DNA of 63,262 nucleotides from Acidobacteriaceae bacterium (GCA_003165075.1 PLSM01000166.1:78798-142059), one strand, 5' to 3'. Shown: positions 45,766 to 54,864, numbered from the stretch's first letter. The notes: generated by a model from the letters alone, not told the origin. Program-made: numbers and translations.

Positions 45766-45796
45766 CCGCCCCCGAGAGCCGGGCGATTCTTCGCGT

Positions 45797-46301
45797 TCAT
45801 CTCTGATGTGATTTCGTCTTGCCCCCGCCTGCCTGTTTCTGCGCGATTACGTGCTCGGCGATCAACTCGGTCTGAAAACGGTTGATCGTATCTGGATCGG
45901 TAAAGATGGACGGGGTGTTGTTTTGCGCCTTGTAACCCTTCCCCGGACTGACTGGCCCCGCAGGCCTGGCTTTTGTTGAGCGCGATCAGCACTGTCACGG
46001 CCGGGTCCATCACCTTGCCCATCAGGATCTGATTCAACTCATCGTCGTCGTGGCCGAACATATTCAAATACAGTGAGACGCTGCACCGCGAGAGCACATA
46101 CTTGAGGATTTCGTGGACGTTGTCGCGGCCTACATAGAAAAGATGGAAGTCCTTGCTTGCGGTGTTGGAGTACACGCCCTCGCGCGTGAATTGCTGCAAG
46201 TCGGGGAGAAGAAAGTCCTGCAGGCTCTGGCTGTCGTCGCCCGTGGCATTCACGAGGCTGAGTTTCTTCGTGCTTTCAGTTACGGATAGGATAGCGGCCA
46301 T
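45797..46301 (-). pseudogene. Decayed phospholipase D-like protein gene
   Basis: Residues 1-112 read as an intact N-terminus: MAAILSVTESTKKLSLVNAT, FLLPDLQQFTREGVYSNTAS, FHLFYVGRDNVHEILKYVLS and VTVLIALNKSQA. After this the frame becomes nonsense, but a shifted frame resumes GYKAQNNTPSIFTDPDTINR and FQTELIAEHVIAQKQAGGGK, ending at a TGA at 45797. From memory of this family (PLD-like nuclease/phospholipase proteins of about 230-290 residues), the segment with the HKD catalytic region is missing, so a deletion of about 60 residues plus a frameshift inactivated it. A read-through frame continues to 45579 but is not protein-like. Confidence 0.75.
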
Positions 46302-46414
46302 GGGGGAATCCCCTTTTTCCGCCTCTGGGGACGCGGCGGATGGCAGGCATCATAGCTTTTGCCGCAGGGGGCTGCAATTTGTTTCTGATGAATTTGCAGC
46401 GCGTGTGTGCAACA

Positions 46415-47529
46415 ATGCGGCCCATGCGGCTGACTGCTGCGATTCTCATGGTGGGCGCCCTCTCGCTGGGCGCGGCGGCGCAAAAGCGCCTGGTGCTGAT
46501 CGACCAGGACGGTTCCGGCCCGGGCGGCTCAAACCAGATGGCGATGCTGGCACTGCTGCAGGCGCCCCAGGTGGAGGTGCTGGCATCACCATGGTGACCG
46601 GCAACGCCTGGCGCGATGAGGAGACGCTGCACACCCTGCGCATGTTGGAGTTGACCGGCCACACCAATGTGCCGGTGGCCCGAGGCGCTGTCTTTCCACT
46701 GATCCGCAGCCAGGAGGAAACGCGGCTGGCCGAGGCTATCAACGGCAAGGTTGCGTGGGTGGGTGCGTGGGGCCAGGGGCAAACGATGCTGCTGGAAACA
46801 GGAGGCGGCGTGAAACCTGTCGCGCCGGATCACCTGCAGTCGCATGGGCCCTATGACGTTCCGCCCATGCAGGAAGGGCTGCCGGTCACAAAGGCCATCG
46901 AGGAGGACGCCGCCCACTTCCTCATCCGCCAGGTACGCGCGCATCCACACCGGGTGACGGTTTACGCTGCCGGACCACTGACCAACATTGCGCTGGCTAT
47001 TGCGATCGATCCGGAATTTGCGGGGCTCACAGAGGGCCTTGTGATCATGGGTGGAAGCCTGAATCCGCAAACCGACGATCCGGAATTTGCCGCCAGCTCG
47101 CGCCATGAGTTCAATTTCTGGTTCGATCCCGAGGCCGCGCACATTGTGTTGCGCGCCGCCTGGCCACGAGTGGACGTGACCACGGTGGATGTGTCGATCA
47201 AAGCGCCGTTTACCCAGAAGATGCTGGACGAGATCAGCAAGTCCAGTTCGCCCGCCGCGCGCTACATCGCGGCATGGAGCCAAAACCGCTACTACCTGTG
47301 GGACGAGCTGGCTGCCTGTGCCTGGCTTGACCCTACGCTCATCACCAAAGAGAAGCTGGTGTACATGGACGTGGACCTGGGCCACGGCCCAGGTTATGGC
47401 GACACGCTTACGTGGGACGAGAAATTCAAGCCCAAGACCGGGGTGCGGCTGGTTCACGCACAGACTGACCTTGACTTGCCGCATTTCCAGAAGATGTTTG
47501 TCGACCTGATGACGGTAGTAAGACACTAA
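46415..47529 (+). pseudogene. Exported nucleoside hydrolase, broken by a 1-nt frameshift
   Basis: A purine/pyrimidine nucleoside hydrolase-like gene in two frames. Frame one (from ATG 46415) gives a signal peptide (MRLTAAILMVGALSLGAAAQ) and KRLVLIDQDGSGPGG up to QAPQVEVL; frame two continues GITMVTGNAWRDEETLHTLR and LELTGHTNVPVARG, then VTVYAAGPLTNIALAI and LVIMGGSLN, to the TAA at 47529. The join at 46580-46587 reads CTGGCATC where CTGGGCATC would keep the frame, so one G is missing. It may be a true mutation or a sequencing error. In the N-terminal metal motif (family DTDPGxDD) the second Asp pair is replaced by Ser-Asn. Confidence 0.85.
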
Positions 47530-47748
47530 CGGCGACTGGTAATCTCCTCTGCGGAGGGTCTGCCCGCAAAGGCTTGTTCCTGCTGGAGTTAGCCATCCGA
47601 GGCAGGCGGAAAAATTCGCGTGTTAAACAGCCTTCCCGGGTGGCAGCGCATCTTAATTTTGAGCAAGTTGATACAGAACTTCCCGGCCATTGGGGGCAGG
47701 GTAGGGTCAGTCTGTGTCGCAAAAAAGCACAGTGAAAGAGGACGAAGC

Positions 47749-48594
47749 ATGTTCGATTCGGGTTTAGTGGTTCGCAACAGGCGCTTGCTGGTGCTCGTAC
47801 TGGTGCTGGTAACTGCATTCCTCTCGGGATGCGAGTCCAAGGAAACCAAGGCGCTGGATCAGGCCAAGAAGCAGGCGGTCGCGACGGGTCAGCCGCAACA
47901 AGTGATCTCTGTGGATAAGACCGGGACCACGACAACGACCGTCGTGCAGCCGCCGGCAAAGGGACAGACGACCCAGGCGATCTCCACTACGATCACGCCG
48001 CCCGGTGCTGGCACGCCGGCTCCAGCACCCTCTGGGCCAACGGTGAGCGCGGTGCCGCAACCGCCTCCGCCGGTCAATGTGACCATTCCGGCGGGCGCAA
48101 CGCTGGCGATCCGGATCGACCAGCGGATCAGCGTAAAAAGGAGCCGCGCGGGAGACACGTTCACCGGCGAGATCGTGGATCCGGTGATGACTCCCGATGG
48201 CAGTGTGCTGGTGCCGAAGGGTGCGCTGGTGGGCGGCATAGTGGATACAGCACACCGGCGGGGACACTTCAAAGGCGCCTCGCTGCTGGAGCTGCGGCTG
48301 ACCTCGCTGACGCTGAATGGGACACAGTATCCGCTCACCACGCGGGACCTGAAGAACACCAAGAAGGGCAAGGGCAGGCGTTCGGCGGCCATGATTGGCG
48401 GAGGAGCGGGTTTGGGCATGCTGGTAGGTGGCGTCGCTACGGGCGGTGTGGGGTTGCTGGTGGGTGGCCTGGTGGGTGGCGGCGCCGGAACCGCTGCCGC
48501 GGGATTGACCGGCAACCGGGATATCGAGATTCCTGCGGAGTCGGTGGTGCACTTCAAGCTGGCAGACGACCTGGTGGTGCAGGCGCAAGGATAG
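47749..48594 (+). CDS. Lipoprotein with TrbI-like domain and glycine zipper
   Basis: A 281-residue predicted lipoprotein. The signal ends in AFLSGC (C28). A short charged region (SKETKALDQAKKQAVATGQP) leads into a Thr/Pro/Ala-rich linker (about 50-115), then a beta-rich domain (about 118-215: IPAGATLAIRIDQRISVKRS and GEIVDPVMTPDGSVLVPKGA), similar to the soluble domain of VirB10/TrbI proteins, then a Gly-rich segment (MIGGGAGLGMLVGGVATGG and repeats) like a glycine zipper, and a closing strand. The start at 47749 has GAGG upstream and gives the signal peptide. Function unknown; an envelope structural role is likely. Confidence 0.8.
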   Translation: MFDSGLVVRNRRLLVLVLVLVTAFLSGCESKETKALDQAKKQAVATGQPQQVISVDKTGTTTTTVVQPPAKGQTTQAISTTITPPGAGTPAPAPSGPTVSAVPQPPPPVNVTIPAGATLAIRIDQRISVKRSRAGDTFTGEIVDPVMTPDGSVLVPKGALVGGIVDTAHRRGHFKGASLLELRLTSLTLNGTQYPLTTRDLKNTKKGKGRRSAAMIGGGAGLGMLVGGVATGGVGLLVGGLVGGGAGTAAAGLTGNRDIEIPAESVVHFKLADDLVVQAQG

Positions 48595-48624
48595 GGCGAC
48601 GAGGTTTCTGACCATGTGATTTTG

Positions 48625-48685
48625 TGCTTACCCGCCCTTGCGGCAAGAAACAAATACGCCGCAAGGATGGGGCGCCCAATCTTGG
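48625..48685 (+). repeat. Dispersed hairpin repeat, intact copy
   Basis: Perfect 9-bp stem CCTTGCGGC (48636-48644) with GCCGCAAGG (48658-48666), preceded by CCCG and followed by ATGGGGCGCCCA. It lies in the convergent gap between the lipoprotein gene and dnaA. Confidence 0.75.
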
Positions 48686-48732
48686 TAAATTGACGAGCGG
48701 TTAGCGGAAGGTCAAAGAACGACAGTAGAAAC

Positions 48733-48763
48733 AGCGAAGGCCGCGCATTGCGCGGCCTTCGCT
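48733..48763 (-). terminator. Strong hairpin terminator of dnaA
   Basis: A perfect 14-bp stem, AGCGAAGGCCGCGC (48733-48746) with GCGCGGCCTTCGCT (48750-48763), loop ATT. It lies 20 bp after the dnaA stop. The minus strand continues GTTTCTACTG, a weak T-run, so it may act partly by hairpin strength alone, and can also serve the plus strand. Confidence 0.75.
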
Positions 48764-48783
48764 ATGCCGGGCACACGCAACGG

Positions 48784-50193
48784 TCAGCCGTTGAGCAGGT
48801 CGTGAAGCTTGTTCAGGGTGCGGTGCAGGTCCTTGTCGGTGCGGCGCAACTCGTCGATTTTGCCGATGGAGTGCATCACGGTGGTGTGGTGCTTGTTGCC
48901 GAATTGGCGGCCGATCTCAGGCAGGCTGGCCTCGGTCATCTGCTTGGCCAGGTACATGGCGATCTGGCGGGGCACCACCACGTTGCGCGAGTTGTTCTTC
49001 TGTTTCAGGTCGCTGACCTTCATGCCGAACTGCTCGGCGACGGCGCGCTGAATGGCCTCGATGGTGATTTTGCGCACCTGCATGTCGATGAATTGCTTGA
49101 GGCACTGCTGGGTAGACGCCAGCGTGATCTCCATGCGATTCATCTGGCACCAGGCAATCAGCCGCGTCATGGCGCCTTCCAGCTCGCGCACGTTGGTGCG
49201 CACGTTGGATGCGATGAAGAGCGCCACGTCGGTGGGCAGAACCTTCTGCTCGCTCTCCGCCTTCTTCTGGAGGATGGCCACCTTGGTTTCAAGATCGGGC
49301 GGCTGAATGTCGGCGATCAGGCCCCACTCGAAACGTGAGCGCAGCCGGTCTTCGATCTCCGCCAGTTCCTTGGGCGGACGGTCGGAGGCGATTACGATCT
49401 GGCGCATGCTCTCATGGAGCGCGTTGAAGGTGTGAAAGAACTCTTCCTGGGTGCGCTCCTTCTGGGCGATGAATTGAATGTCGTCGATGAGCAGCACATC
49501 GACGGAGCGGAAGCGGTCGCGGAAGCTGGTCATGCGGTCGTTACGCAGGGAAGTGATCATCTCGTTGGTGAACTTCTCCGCGGAGACATAGCAGATGCTG
49601 ACCGAAGGCTGGCGGCGCTTCACTTCATGGCCGATGGCGTGCATCAGGTGAGTCTTGCCCATACCGACGCCGCCATAAAGGAAGAGCGGGTTGTAGGCCC
49701 GCGACGGGCGCTCCGCGACGGCCAGCGAGGCGGCGCGCGCAAACTGGTTGCCGTTGCCGATGACGAAGGCGTCGAAGGTGTAGCGGGGATTGAGTTGGGC
49801 GGCGGAAGACCAGTCAAAGCGGCCCTGTTCCGGCGCGCGGTGGCTTGGGGCCGCTGCGGGGGCTGTGGGCGCATGCGCTGAAAGCGGCCCAAAGCCGCCG
49901 TCCTTGCGCTGAGGAGGGATCGAGGGATCTTCCTCCGGAGTCACGAAACACACATCGTCGAACTCCAGCGACTGCAGATCTATCGCTTCCTGGATAAGGT
50001 CGCCGTACTTGTCGCCGATGTGCTGGAACTCAGGCGAGGGCACGCGCACGTAAAGCGTGCGGCCCGCAGCGTGGCTGTATCGGGTGGGCTTGAGCCAGGT
50101 CTCGAAAGATTGTCGGATTACCTTTTTTTCTAAGGCTGCGAGAATCTGGAGCCATGGATTGAGTGCCGAAACCGGCGAAATTGCGAATGCCAT
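48784..50193 (-). CDS. dnaA: Chromosomal replication initiator protein DnaA
   Basis: A 469-residue AAA+ initiator that binds DnaA boxes and opens oriC. Domain I (1-85), a Pro/Ala linker (about 86-130), and the AAA+ core with Walker A GGVGMGKT (174-181) and Walker B VLLIDDIQ (233-240) are all present; RSRFEWGLIADI holds the arginine-finger region. Domain IV ends with the DnaA-box-binding signature EIGRQFGNKHHTTVMHSIGK from residue 426. It is divergent from rpmH, the arrangement typical of replication origins; dnaN, recF and gyrB are not adjacent (gyrB is at the other end of this window). Confidence 0.98.
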   Translation of the reverse strand: MAFAISPVSALNPWLQILAALEKKVIRQSFETWLKPTRYSHAAGRTLYVRVPSPEFQHIGDKYGDLIQEAIDLQSLEFDDVCFVTPEEDPSIPPQRKDGGFGPLSAHAPTAPAAAPSHRAPEQGRFDWSSAAQLNPRYTFDAFVIGNGNQFARAASLAVAERPSRAYNPLFLYGGVGMGKTHLMHAIGHEVKRRQPSVSICYVSAEKFTNEMITSLRNDRMTSFRDRFRSVDVLLIDDIQFIAQKERTQEEFFHTFNALHESMRQIVIASDRPPKELAEIEDRLRSRFEWGLIADIQPPDLETKVAILQKKAESEQKVLPTDVALFIASNVRTNVRELEGAMTRLIAWCQMNRMEITLASTQQCLKQFIDMQVRKITIEAIQRAVAEQFGMKVSDLKQKNNSRNVVVPRQIAMYLAKQMTEASLPEIGRQFGNKHHTTVMHSIGKIDELRRTDKDLHRTLNKLHDLLNG

Positions 50194-50719
50194 CGAGCAA
50201 ATCCTTACCTGCGTCGCCTATCAACTGCGCGAAAGAGTTCATCCGTCGGGTTCACGCAATAGTCTATCGACCGGAGAGCGCGGGGCTCACCGTTCTGGCG
50301 CTGCCGAAGACCTGCCTGATAGCCGATGAACTGCCCCGGAGAAACGCTTCGGGGCACGGACGAAACCTCTTCCGTGGGACGCTGGGAAACTTTCTTGAAC
50401 GGTCCCGATACTAGCACATTTGGCGCTCGTTGCAATCCCTCTTTCACATAACTTTGCTGAAACTCTTTAGGGTTGCACCAAGGTTGGTGAAACCCGCCTG
50501 CGGGGTTACTGCGGTCACTTTGGGCATCTGTTCGGGAGCGGAAATTTTTTGTCGAACACGAGCGCGTTGCTGATCTCGCATGATCCTCGTTACGCACAGG
50601 AAATAGCCTCATGCAGGGACCCAAATGCACACGGCACTGGATTACTGGCCCAACCTGGGATAAACTTAAATCTTGCCGTCAAGGCGCAGATTTTCAAGAG
50701 GGAACAGGAGCGCACTTTC
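50194..50719. other. dnaA-rpmH divergent region with a 26-bp palindrome; possible origin region
   Basis: 526 bp between divergent dnaA and rpmH, no supported gene. I see no canonical TTATCCACA boxes; TTACGCACA near 50591 is a two-mismatch match. The notable element is GGGTTGCACCAA (50470-50481) facing TTGGTGAAACCC (50484-50495), complementary at 11 of 12 positions around GG. The region must contain both promoters. An oriC role rests only on position. Confidence 0.4.
50470..50495. promoter_or_regulatory. Near-perfect palindrome in the dnaA-rpmH gap
   Basis: GGGTTGCACCAA-GG-TTGGTGAAACCC. Only one of 12 arm positions fails to pair. There is no T-run, so a DNA-binding site is more likely than a terminator. 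It lies about 275 bp upstream of dnaA and 225 bp upstream of rpmH. Confidence 0.5.
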
Positions 50720-50875
50720 ATGCCCAAGCGCACATTTCAACCTAATCGCCGCAGCCGCGTCAAGACTCACGGCTTTCGTGCGCGTATGAAGACCAAGAGC
50801 GGCGCAGCCGTGTTGAGCCGCCGCCGCGCGGCCGGCCGCAAGCGCGTCGCCGTCAGCGCGGGATTCCGCGACTAA
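50720..50875 (+). CDS. rpmH: 50S ribosomal protein L34
   Basis: A 51-residue very basic ribosomal protein. The sequence [20 protein letters not shown] and [20 protein letters not shown] is canonical L34. The C-terminus (VAVSAGFRD) is a few residues longer than in E. coli. CAGGAG lies upstream of the ATG; the frame is open upstream but this is the family start. First gene of rpmH-rnpA-yidD-yidC, divergent from dnaA, the classical order. Confidence 0.97.
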   Translation: MPKRTFQPNRRSRVKTHGFRARMKTKSGAAVLSRRRAAGRKRVAVSAGFRD

Positions 50876-50904
50876 GTCTCTCACTGCCTGATTTTCGTGT
50901 TTTC

Positions 50905-50960
50905 CAATCCTTGCGGCAAAATCAAATGCGCCGCAAGCATGGGGCACGCACATTGGTACA
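50905..50960 (+). repeat. Dispersed hairpin repeat, intact copy
   Basis: Perfect 8-bp stem CTTGCGGC (50910-50917) with GCCGCAAG (50930-50937), followed by CATGGGGCACGCACATTGG. Nearly the same arms as the 48.6-kb copy. It lies between rpmH and rnpA. Confidence 0.75.
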
Positions 50961-51059
50961 ACAGCAAACGGCCAGAGGCCTAGGCGTATCCCGCCGTTCT
51001 GTTTCGGCAGGAATGTTCTACTCCCTGCCGTTCCGGCTTGAACGCCCTCCGGCATTGCC

Positions 51060-51503
51060 ATGAGCACCCCCGCCAACCCTGCATTGCACGGCGATGGGCC
51101 GGCCACGAAAGTCCGGTGCCAGTCGCTGGCGGGCGTGCGACTTCGCCGGCACGCAGACTACCAGCGCGCTTATGCGGCCAGCCGCAAGCGGCAGTCGGCG
51201 TCGATGAGCTGGTTTTTGGCTGCGCAGGCAGAACCCGCCGGGCCGCGTGTGGGCCTGACCGCAGGCAAGGTGCTGGGTCCGGCGCACGAGCGTAACCGCA
51301 TCAAGCGCCGCATGCGCGAGGCGCTGCGCCGCCACCTGGACCTGCTGCCGGAAGACTGCGACCTGATTTTGCATCCGCGACGTGCGGTGCTCGCATTGGA
51401 ATTCACGAAACTCGAAGCCGAGGTTGTGCGTATCCTTTCACAGGCAAAAGCCGAAGCCGCGCGGATGACTCAATCCAACGCTTCGCCGAAGCCGGTTGTA
51501 TGA
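51060..51503 (+). CDS. rnpA: Ribonuclease P protein component
   Basis: A 147-residue basic protein that assists the RNase P RNA in maturing tRNA 5' ends. The RNR signature is [18 protein letters not shown] (about 76-93); [19 protein letters not shown] forms the N-terminal basic part, and [10 protein letters not shown] the central strand. The first 20 residues are a variable extension. It overlaps yidD by 4 bp (ATGA) and follows rpmH after a repeat-containing gap of 184 bp. Confidence 0.94.
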   Translation: MSTPANPALHGDGPATKVRCQSLAGVRLRRHADYQRAYAASRKRQSASMSWFLAAQAEPAGPRVGLTAGKVLGPAHERNRIKRRMREALRRHLDLLPEDCDLILHPRRAVLALEFTKLEAEVVRILSQAKAEAARMTQSNASPKPVV

Positions 51504-51757
51504 CGCGTATCCTGCTTGCCCTTCTGGCCTTTTATCGCCGCTGGCTTTCGCCGGCAATTCACTCGCTCGGCACGGGCGGCTGCAGGTTTGTGCCCACATG
51601 CTCGGAGTACGCCGCAGTGGCAATCGCCACGCATGGCCCACTGCGTGGCGTGGCACTGGCGATGTGGCGGCTGTTGCGCTGCCATCCTCTCAGCCGCGGA
51701 GGGCTCGACCCGGTGCCTCCGGCAGCAAGACCTTTTCCCCACGAACCGTTACCATAG
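51500..51757 (+). CDS. yidD: Membrane protein insertion efficiency factor YidD
   Basis: An 85-residue small inner-membrane-associated protein that aids YidC/Sec insertion. The family signature is intact: [20 protein letters not shown] then VPTCSEYA (C28, C34), [20 protein letters not shown] and GGLDPVP. It is coupled to rnpA by an ATGA overlap and followed 51 bp later by yidC, the classical order. Confidence 0.95.
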   Translation: MTRILLALLAFYRRWLSPAIHSLGTGGCRFVPTCSEYAAVAIATHGPLRGVALAMWRLLRCHPLSRGGLDPVPPAARPFPHEPLP

Positions 51758-51808
51758 AACGAGTGGCGCACTTGCGGTGCGCTTCTCAACAACGACAGGA
51801 AGTATCCT

Positions 51809-53692
51809 TTGCCCGAATTTCGCAATCCCAATTTAGAGTCGCAGGGTTCTCCCGGCAGCGGCGGTGGCGGTGGCGGCGATTTACGCAGCCTGATGACCTT
51901 CATCTTCCTTGCTTTGGCGGTGGTGCTGGCTTTTCAGTACTTCAAGCCCAGCCAGCCTGCTACCCCGCCGCAGCCGCAACAGCAGGCGCAACAGCAGGCG
52001 CAGCAGTCGGCGCAACCGGCCACGGAGACTCAGGCCGCGTCCAGCCCGGCGACGGTCGCGGCTTTGCAGGCTCCGTCCGCCACGCCGGCCATCACTGCCG
52101 CTGCAGAGACCGAGACCACGGTCGAGAACGAGATGTTCAAGATCGTCTTCACCAATCGCGGCGCGCAGGTGAAGCACTGGATCCTGAAGAAGGACTTTGA
52201 CAACGCAGGCCAGCCGCTGGATTTGGTGCAGACGCAGGCAGCGGCACGCTTTGGGCTGCCGCTCTCGCTCTTTACCTATGAGCCGTTGTTGACCGCGCAG
52301 TTGAACCAGGCTCTCTATCAGGCTTCGGCCACGGGGCTGGTGTTGGCGCCCAACACGCTCACCTTCCACTATGCACAAAACGGTGTGGACGTGGTGAAGA
52401 CCTTTCGATTCGATTCCAGCTACGTAATCACGGTGGAGGCCGCGGTCAAACGCAACGGCACGCCGGTTCGAGCGCTGGTGGCGTGGCCCGCGGGGCTCGG
52501 CGACATGGAGGAATTCGTTCCGGCGCGCGCCGGCACAGCGATCGGCTACCAGGTGCGCACCTCGGCCTACTCTCTGTTTGCCTGGTCGATGGACGGCAAG
52601 CAGGACAGCGAAAAGGCGTCCAAGGTGAGTGGCAACGCAACCCTGGACCAGCCGTATGAGTACGCCGCTGTGAGCGATCTCTACTTTGCCGCGGCCTTTC
52701 TGCCCGACACTCCCTCGCGCACGACGCTGGTGACGTTGCACAACACCATCGATCTGCCTCGCGACTTGAGCGACCCCAACAGCCAGAAGACTCCCGCCGA
52801 CGTGATCGGCCTGGCTGTGGGTGACCAGGATGGCTATACTCGCCTGCGCGTCTTCGCCGGTCCCAAGCAACTCGACGTGCTGAAGAACATCCACGCTACA
52901 GGCGCCAGCGGCAAGGCCGACGGGCCATCGCTGGAGCCGCTGATCCAATTCGGCTGGCTCACCATCATCGCCAAGCCCCTCTACCTGGCTCTACGCTTCC
53001 TGCGCGGCCTGCTTGGTCCGGGTGCGTACAACTGGGGTTGGGCCATCATCATCGTCACAGTCATCTTCAACCTGGTGCTGCTGCCCACGCGCTTCATGAT
53101 GATGAAGTCTTCACTGAAGATGATGCGCATCCAGCCCAAGGTAGAGGCCATCAAGAAACGCTACTCCCATCTCAAGATGAACGATCCCAAGCGGACCGAG
53201 ATGAACACCGAGATGATGGAGCTCTACAAGACCGAGGGCGTGAACATGTACGGCGGCTGCCTGCCGCTTCTGCTGCAGATGCCGCTGTTCTTCGCTTACT
53301 ACCGCGTGCTGCTCAACGCAGTTGAATTGCGTCAAGCCCACTGGTTCTGGCTTACCGACCTGTCTTCGCCGGACCCCTTGCACATTCTGCCCATCTTCAT
53401 CATCGTGAGTATGTTCCTGGTGCAATACCTGACTCCTTCACCGGGCATGGACCCCGCCCAGCGCCGCATGATGGCCTTCATGATGCCGGTGATTATGGGC
53501 TTTACGCTGTGGCACTTCGCCTCAGGGCTGGCGCTCTACTGGATCACGGGCAACATCATCAATCTGGCGATTCAGATAGGCATCAACCAGTCCAGCATGG
53601 GCAAGGAGATGCACGCCATCGCGGCCCGACGCGCCTTAAAAAAGACCAGCGGCGGAACGGGCAGCCCGCGCCTCATTCAGGGCAAACGATAG
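51809..53692 (+). CDS. yidC: Membrane protein insertase YidC
   Basis: A 627-residue insertase for inner-membrane proteins. TM1 lies at about 27-44 after a Gly-rich N-terminus; then a Gln/Ala/Pro-rich linker (about 48-90) and the large periplasmic P1 beta-domain (about 105-370). The five-TM insertase core includes GAYNWGWAIIIVTVIFNLVL, where a conserved basic residue is normally found just after (PTRFMMMKSSLKMMRIQPK), and YGGCLPLLLQMPLFFAYYRV. It uses a TTG start behind AGGAAG. This is the long, two-domain form of diderms. Fourth gene of rpmH-rnpA-yidD-yidC. Confidence 0.96.
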   Translation: MPEFRNPNLESQGSPGSGGGGGGDLRSLMTFIFLALAVVLAFQYFKPSQPATPPQPQQQAQQQAQQSAQPATETQAASSPATVAALQAPSATPAITAAAETETTVENEMFKIVFTNRGAQVKHWILKKDFDNAGQPLDLVQTQAAARFGLPLSLFTYEPLLTAQLNQALYQASATGLVLAPNTLTFHYAQNGVDVVKTFRFDSSYVITVEAAVKRNGTPVRALVAWPAGLGDMEEFVPARAGTAIGYQVRTSAYSLFAWSMDGKQDSEKASKVSGNATLDQPYEYAAVSDLYFAAAFLPDTPSRTTLVTLHNTIDLPRDLSDPNSQKTPADVIGLAVGDQDGYTRLRVFAGPKQLDVLKNIHATGASGKADGPSLEPLIQFGWLTIIAKPLYLALRFLRGLLGPGAYNWGWAIIIVTVIFNLVLLPTRFMMMKSSLKMMRIQPKVEAIKKRYSHLKMNDPKRTEMNTEMMELYKTEGVNMYGGCLPLLLQMPLFFAYYRVLLNAVELRQAHWFWLTDLSSPDPLHILPIFIIVSMFLVQYLTPSPGMDPAQRRMMAFMMPVIMGFTLWHFASGLALYWITGNIINLAIQIGINQSSMGKEMHAIAARRALKKTSGGTGSPRLIQGKR

Positions 53693-53721
53693 GACGGTCT
53701 TTTCAGCGCCTGGCCTCGTGT

Positions 53722-53780
53722 TCTGCCACCCTTGCGACGAAGAGCAGGAACATTGTAAGGATGAAGCACCCACATGGGTG
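53722..53780 (+). repeat. Dispersed hairpin repeat, partly decayed copy
   Basis: CCACCCTTGCGACGAAGAG, then TTGTAAGGATGAAGCACCCA. The flanks match the other copies; the right arm has lost complementarity at several positions. It lies between yidC and the convergent epimerase gene. Confidence 0.6.
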
Positions 53781-53811
53781 AAGCGAGGAGCGGTCTGGGG
53801 CTTTGTCCGCT

Positions 53812-54726
53812 TCAGTCGAGCGCGGCAGCCAGGGCTTCTGTCACGGTGGGATGCGCGAAGCGGAAGCCAGCCGCCAGCAGCCGCACAGGAAAGACGCGAG
53901 CGCTGGCCAGCAGCGTTTCATCAGCCATCGGACCCAGTACCAATCGCAGGGCAAAGGCCGGGGCGGGCAGAAAGGCCGGGCGTTGCAACTGCTCAGCCAG
54001 CGCCTGGGTAAATGCCGCATTGGTCACGGGGTGAGGTGAGGTCAGGTTCACGGGGCCGGCCAGCGCGGGCGTCTCCAGCGCGAAAAGAATCGCAGCGATC
54101 GCGTCGGTCAGGCTAATCCAACTCATCCACTGGCGTCCGCTGCCGAGTCTTCCGCCCAGACCCAGACGGAAAAGCGGAAGCATCTTGACCAACGCCCCAG
54201 GACCGGGTCCGATCACTACGCCAAAACGCAGATGCACAATCCGGATGCCGGCGTCGGCAGCGGGTTGTGCGGCAGCTTCCCACTGGCGGCACACGCTGGC
54301 CAAAAAACCTGTGCCGGGGGCAGAGCAATCGTCCAGCAGTTCGTCGCCCCGGTTGCCATAAATACCGACTGCCGAAGCGGCCAGCAGAGTCTGCGGCGGC
54401 CGGCGCAGACCGGCCAGAGCGGTTGCCAATGCTTGGGTCGAATCCACCCGGCTGGCCGTTATCTCGCGCTGGTAAGCCGCGCTCCAGCGTTGCCCGGCCA
54501 CGCTGGCGCCGGAGAGGTGGATCGCGGCGGCGCATCCCTCCAGCACCCTGGAATCGCCAATGGCCGGTTTCGCGGCAGGATTCCAAGTGAGTTGGCCCGG
54601 GGAAGCGGGGGCGCTCCGCACCAGCTGCAGCACGGGCCGGCCGCGGGCCTCCAGCGCGCACCGCAAGGCCGCGCCCAGCATGCCCGATGCGCCGGATAAA
54701 ACAACCCTTGCCGGGGCCTCGCTCAT
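53812..54726 (-). CDS. TIGR01777 family (YfcH-like) NAD-dependent epimerase/dehydratase protein
   Basis: A 304-residue extended-SDR protein. The cofactor loop is VLSGASGMLG; other landmarks are AAIHLSGASVAGQRWS, SAVGIYGNRGDELLDD (family SAVGYYG), LRFGVVIGPGPGALVKMLPL and WMSWISLTDAIAAILFAL, all typical of the YfcH/TIGR01777 group, related to plant SulA/GC1 proteins affecting cell division. Substrate unknown. The start at 54726 (MSEAPARVVLSG) fits; an ATG two codons before is possible and the frame is open to 55020. Divergent from the XRE-cupin regulator. Confidence 0.88.
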   Translation of the reverse strand: MSEAPARVVLSGASGMLGAALRCALEARGRPVLQLVRSAPASPGQLTWNPAAKPAIGDSRVLEGCAAAIHLSGASVAGQRWSAAYQREITASRVDSTQALATALAGLRRPPQTLLAASAVGIYGNRGDELLDDCSAPGTGFLASVCRQWEAAAQPAADAGIRIVHLRFGVVIGPGPGALVKMLPLFRLGLGGRLGSGRQWMSWISLTDAIAAILFALETPALAGPVNLTSPHPVTNAAFTQALAEQLQRPAFLPAPAFALRLVLGPMADETLLASARVFPVRLLAAGFRFAHPTVTEALAAALD

Positions 54727-54864
54727 CACCATATCGACAGAATGAATGCGGCACCGGTCCCCGATGACGCAATCCAGTTTGCTCGGAGCGGTTTGCTTTA
54801 GTACCATGAGAATTGCTTTTGATCGGGACAACAATTGTCCGGCGTGCACCCGGGGAGTGGGCAA

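Noticed and set aside
46276..47526. A 416-codon minus-strand frame across the nucleoside hydrolase
   Set aside because: Reverse-strand shadow; the plus strand carries the recognisable (frameshifted) enzyme.
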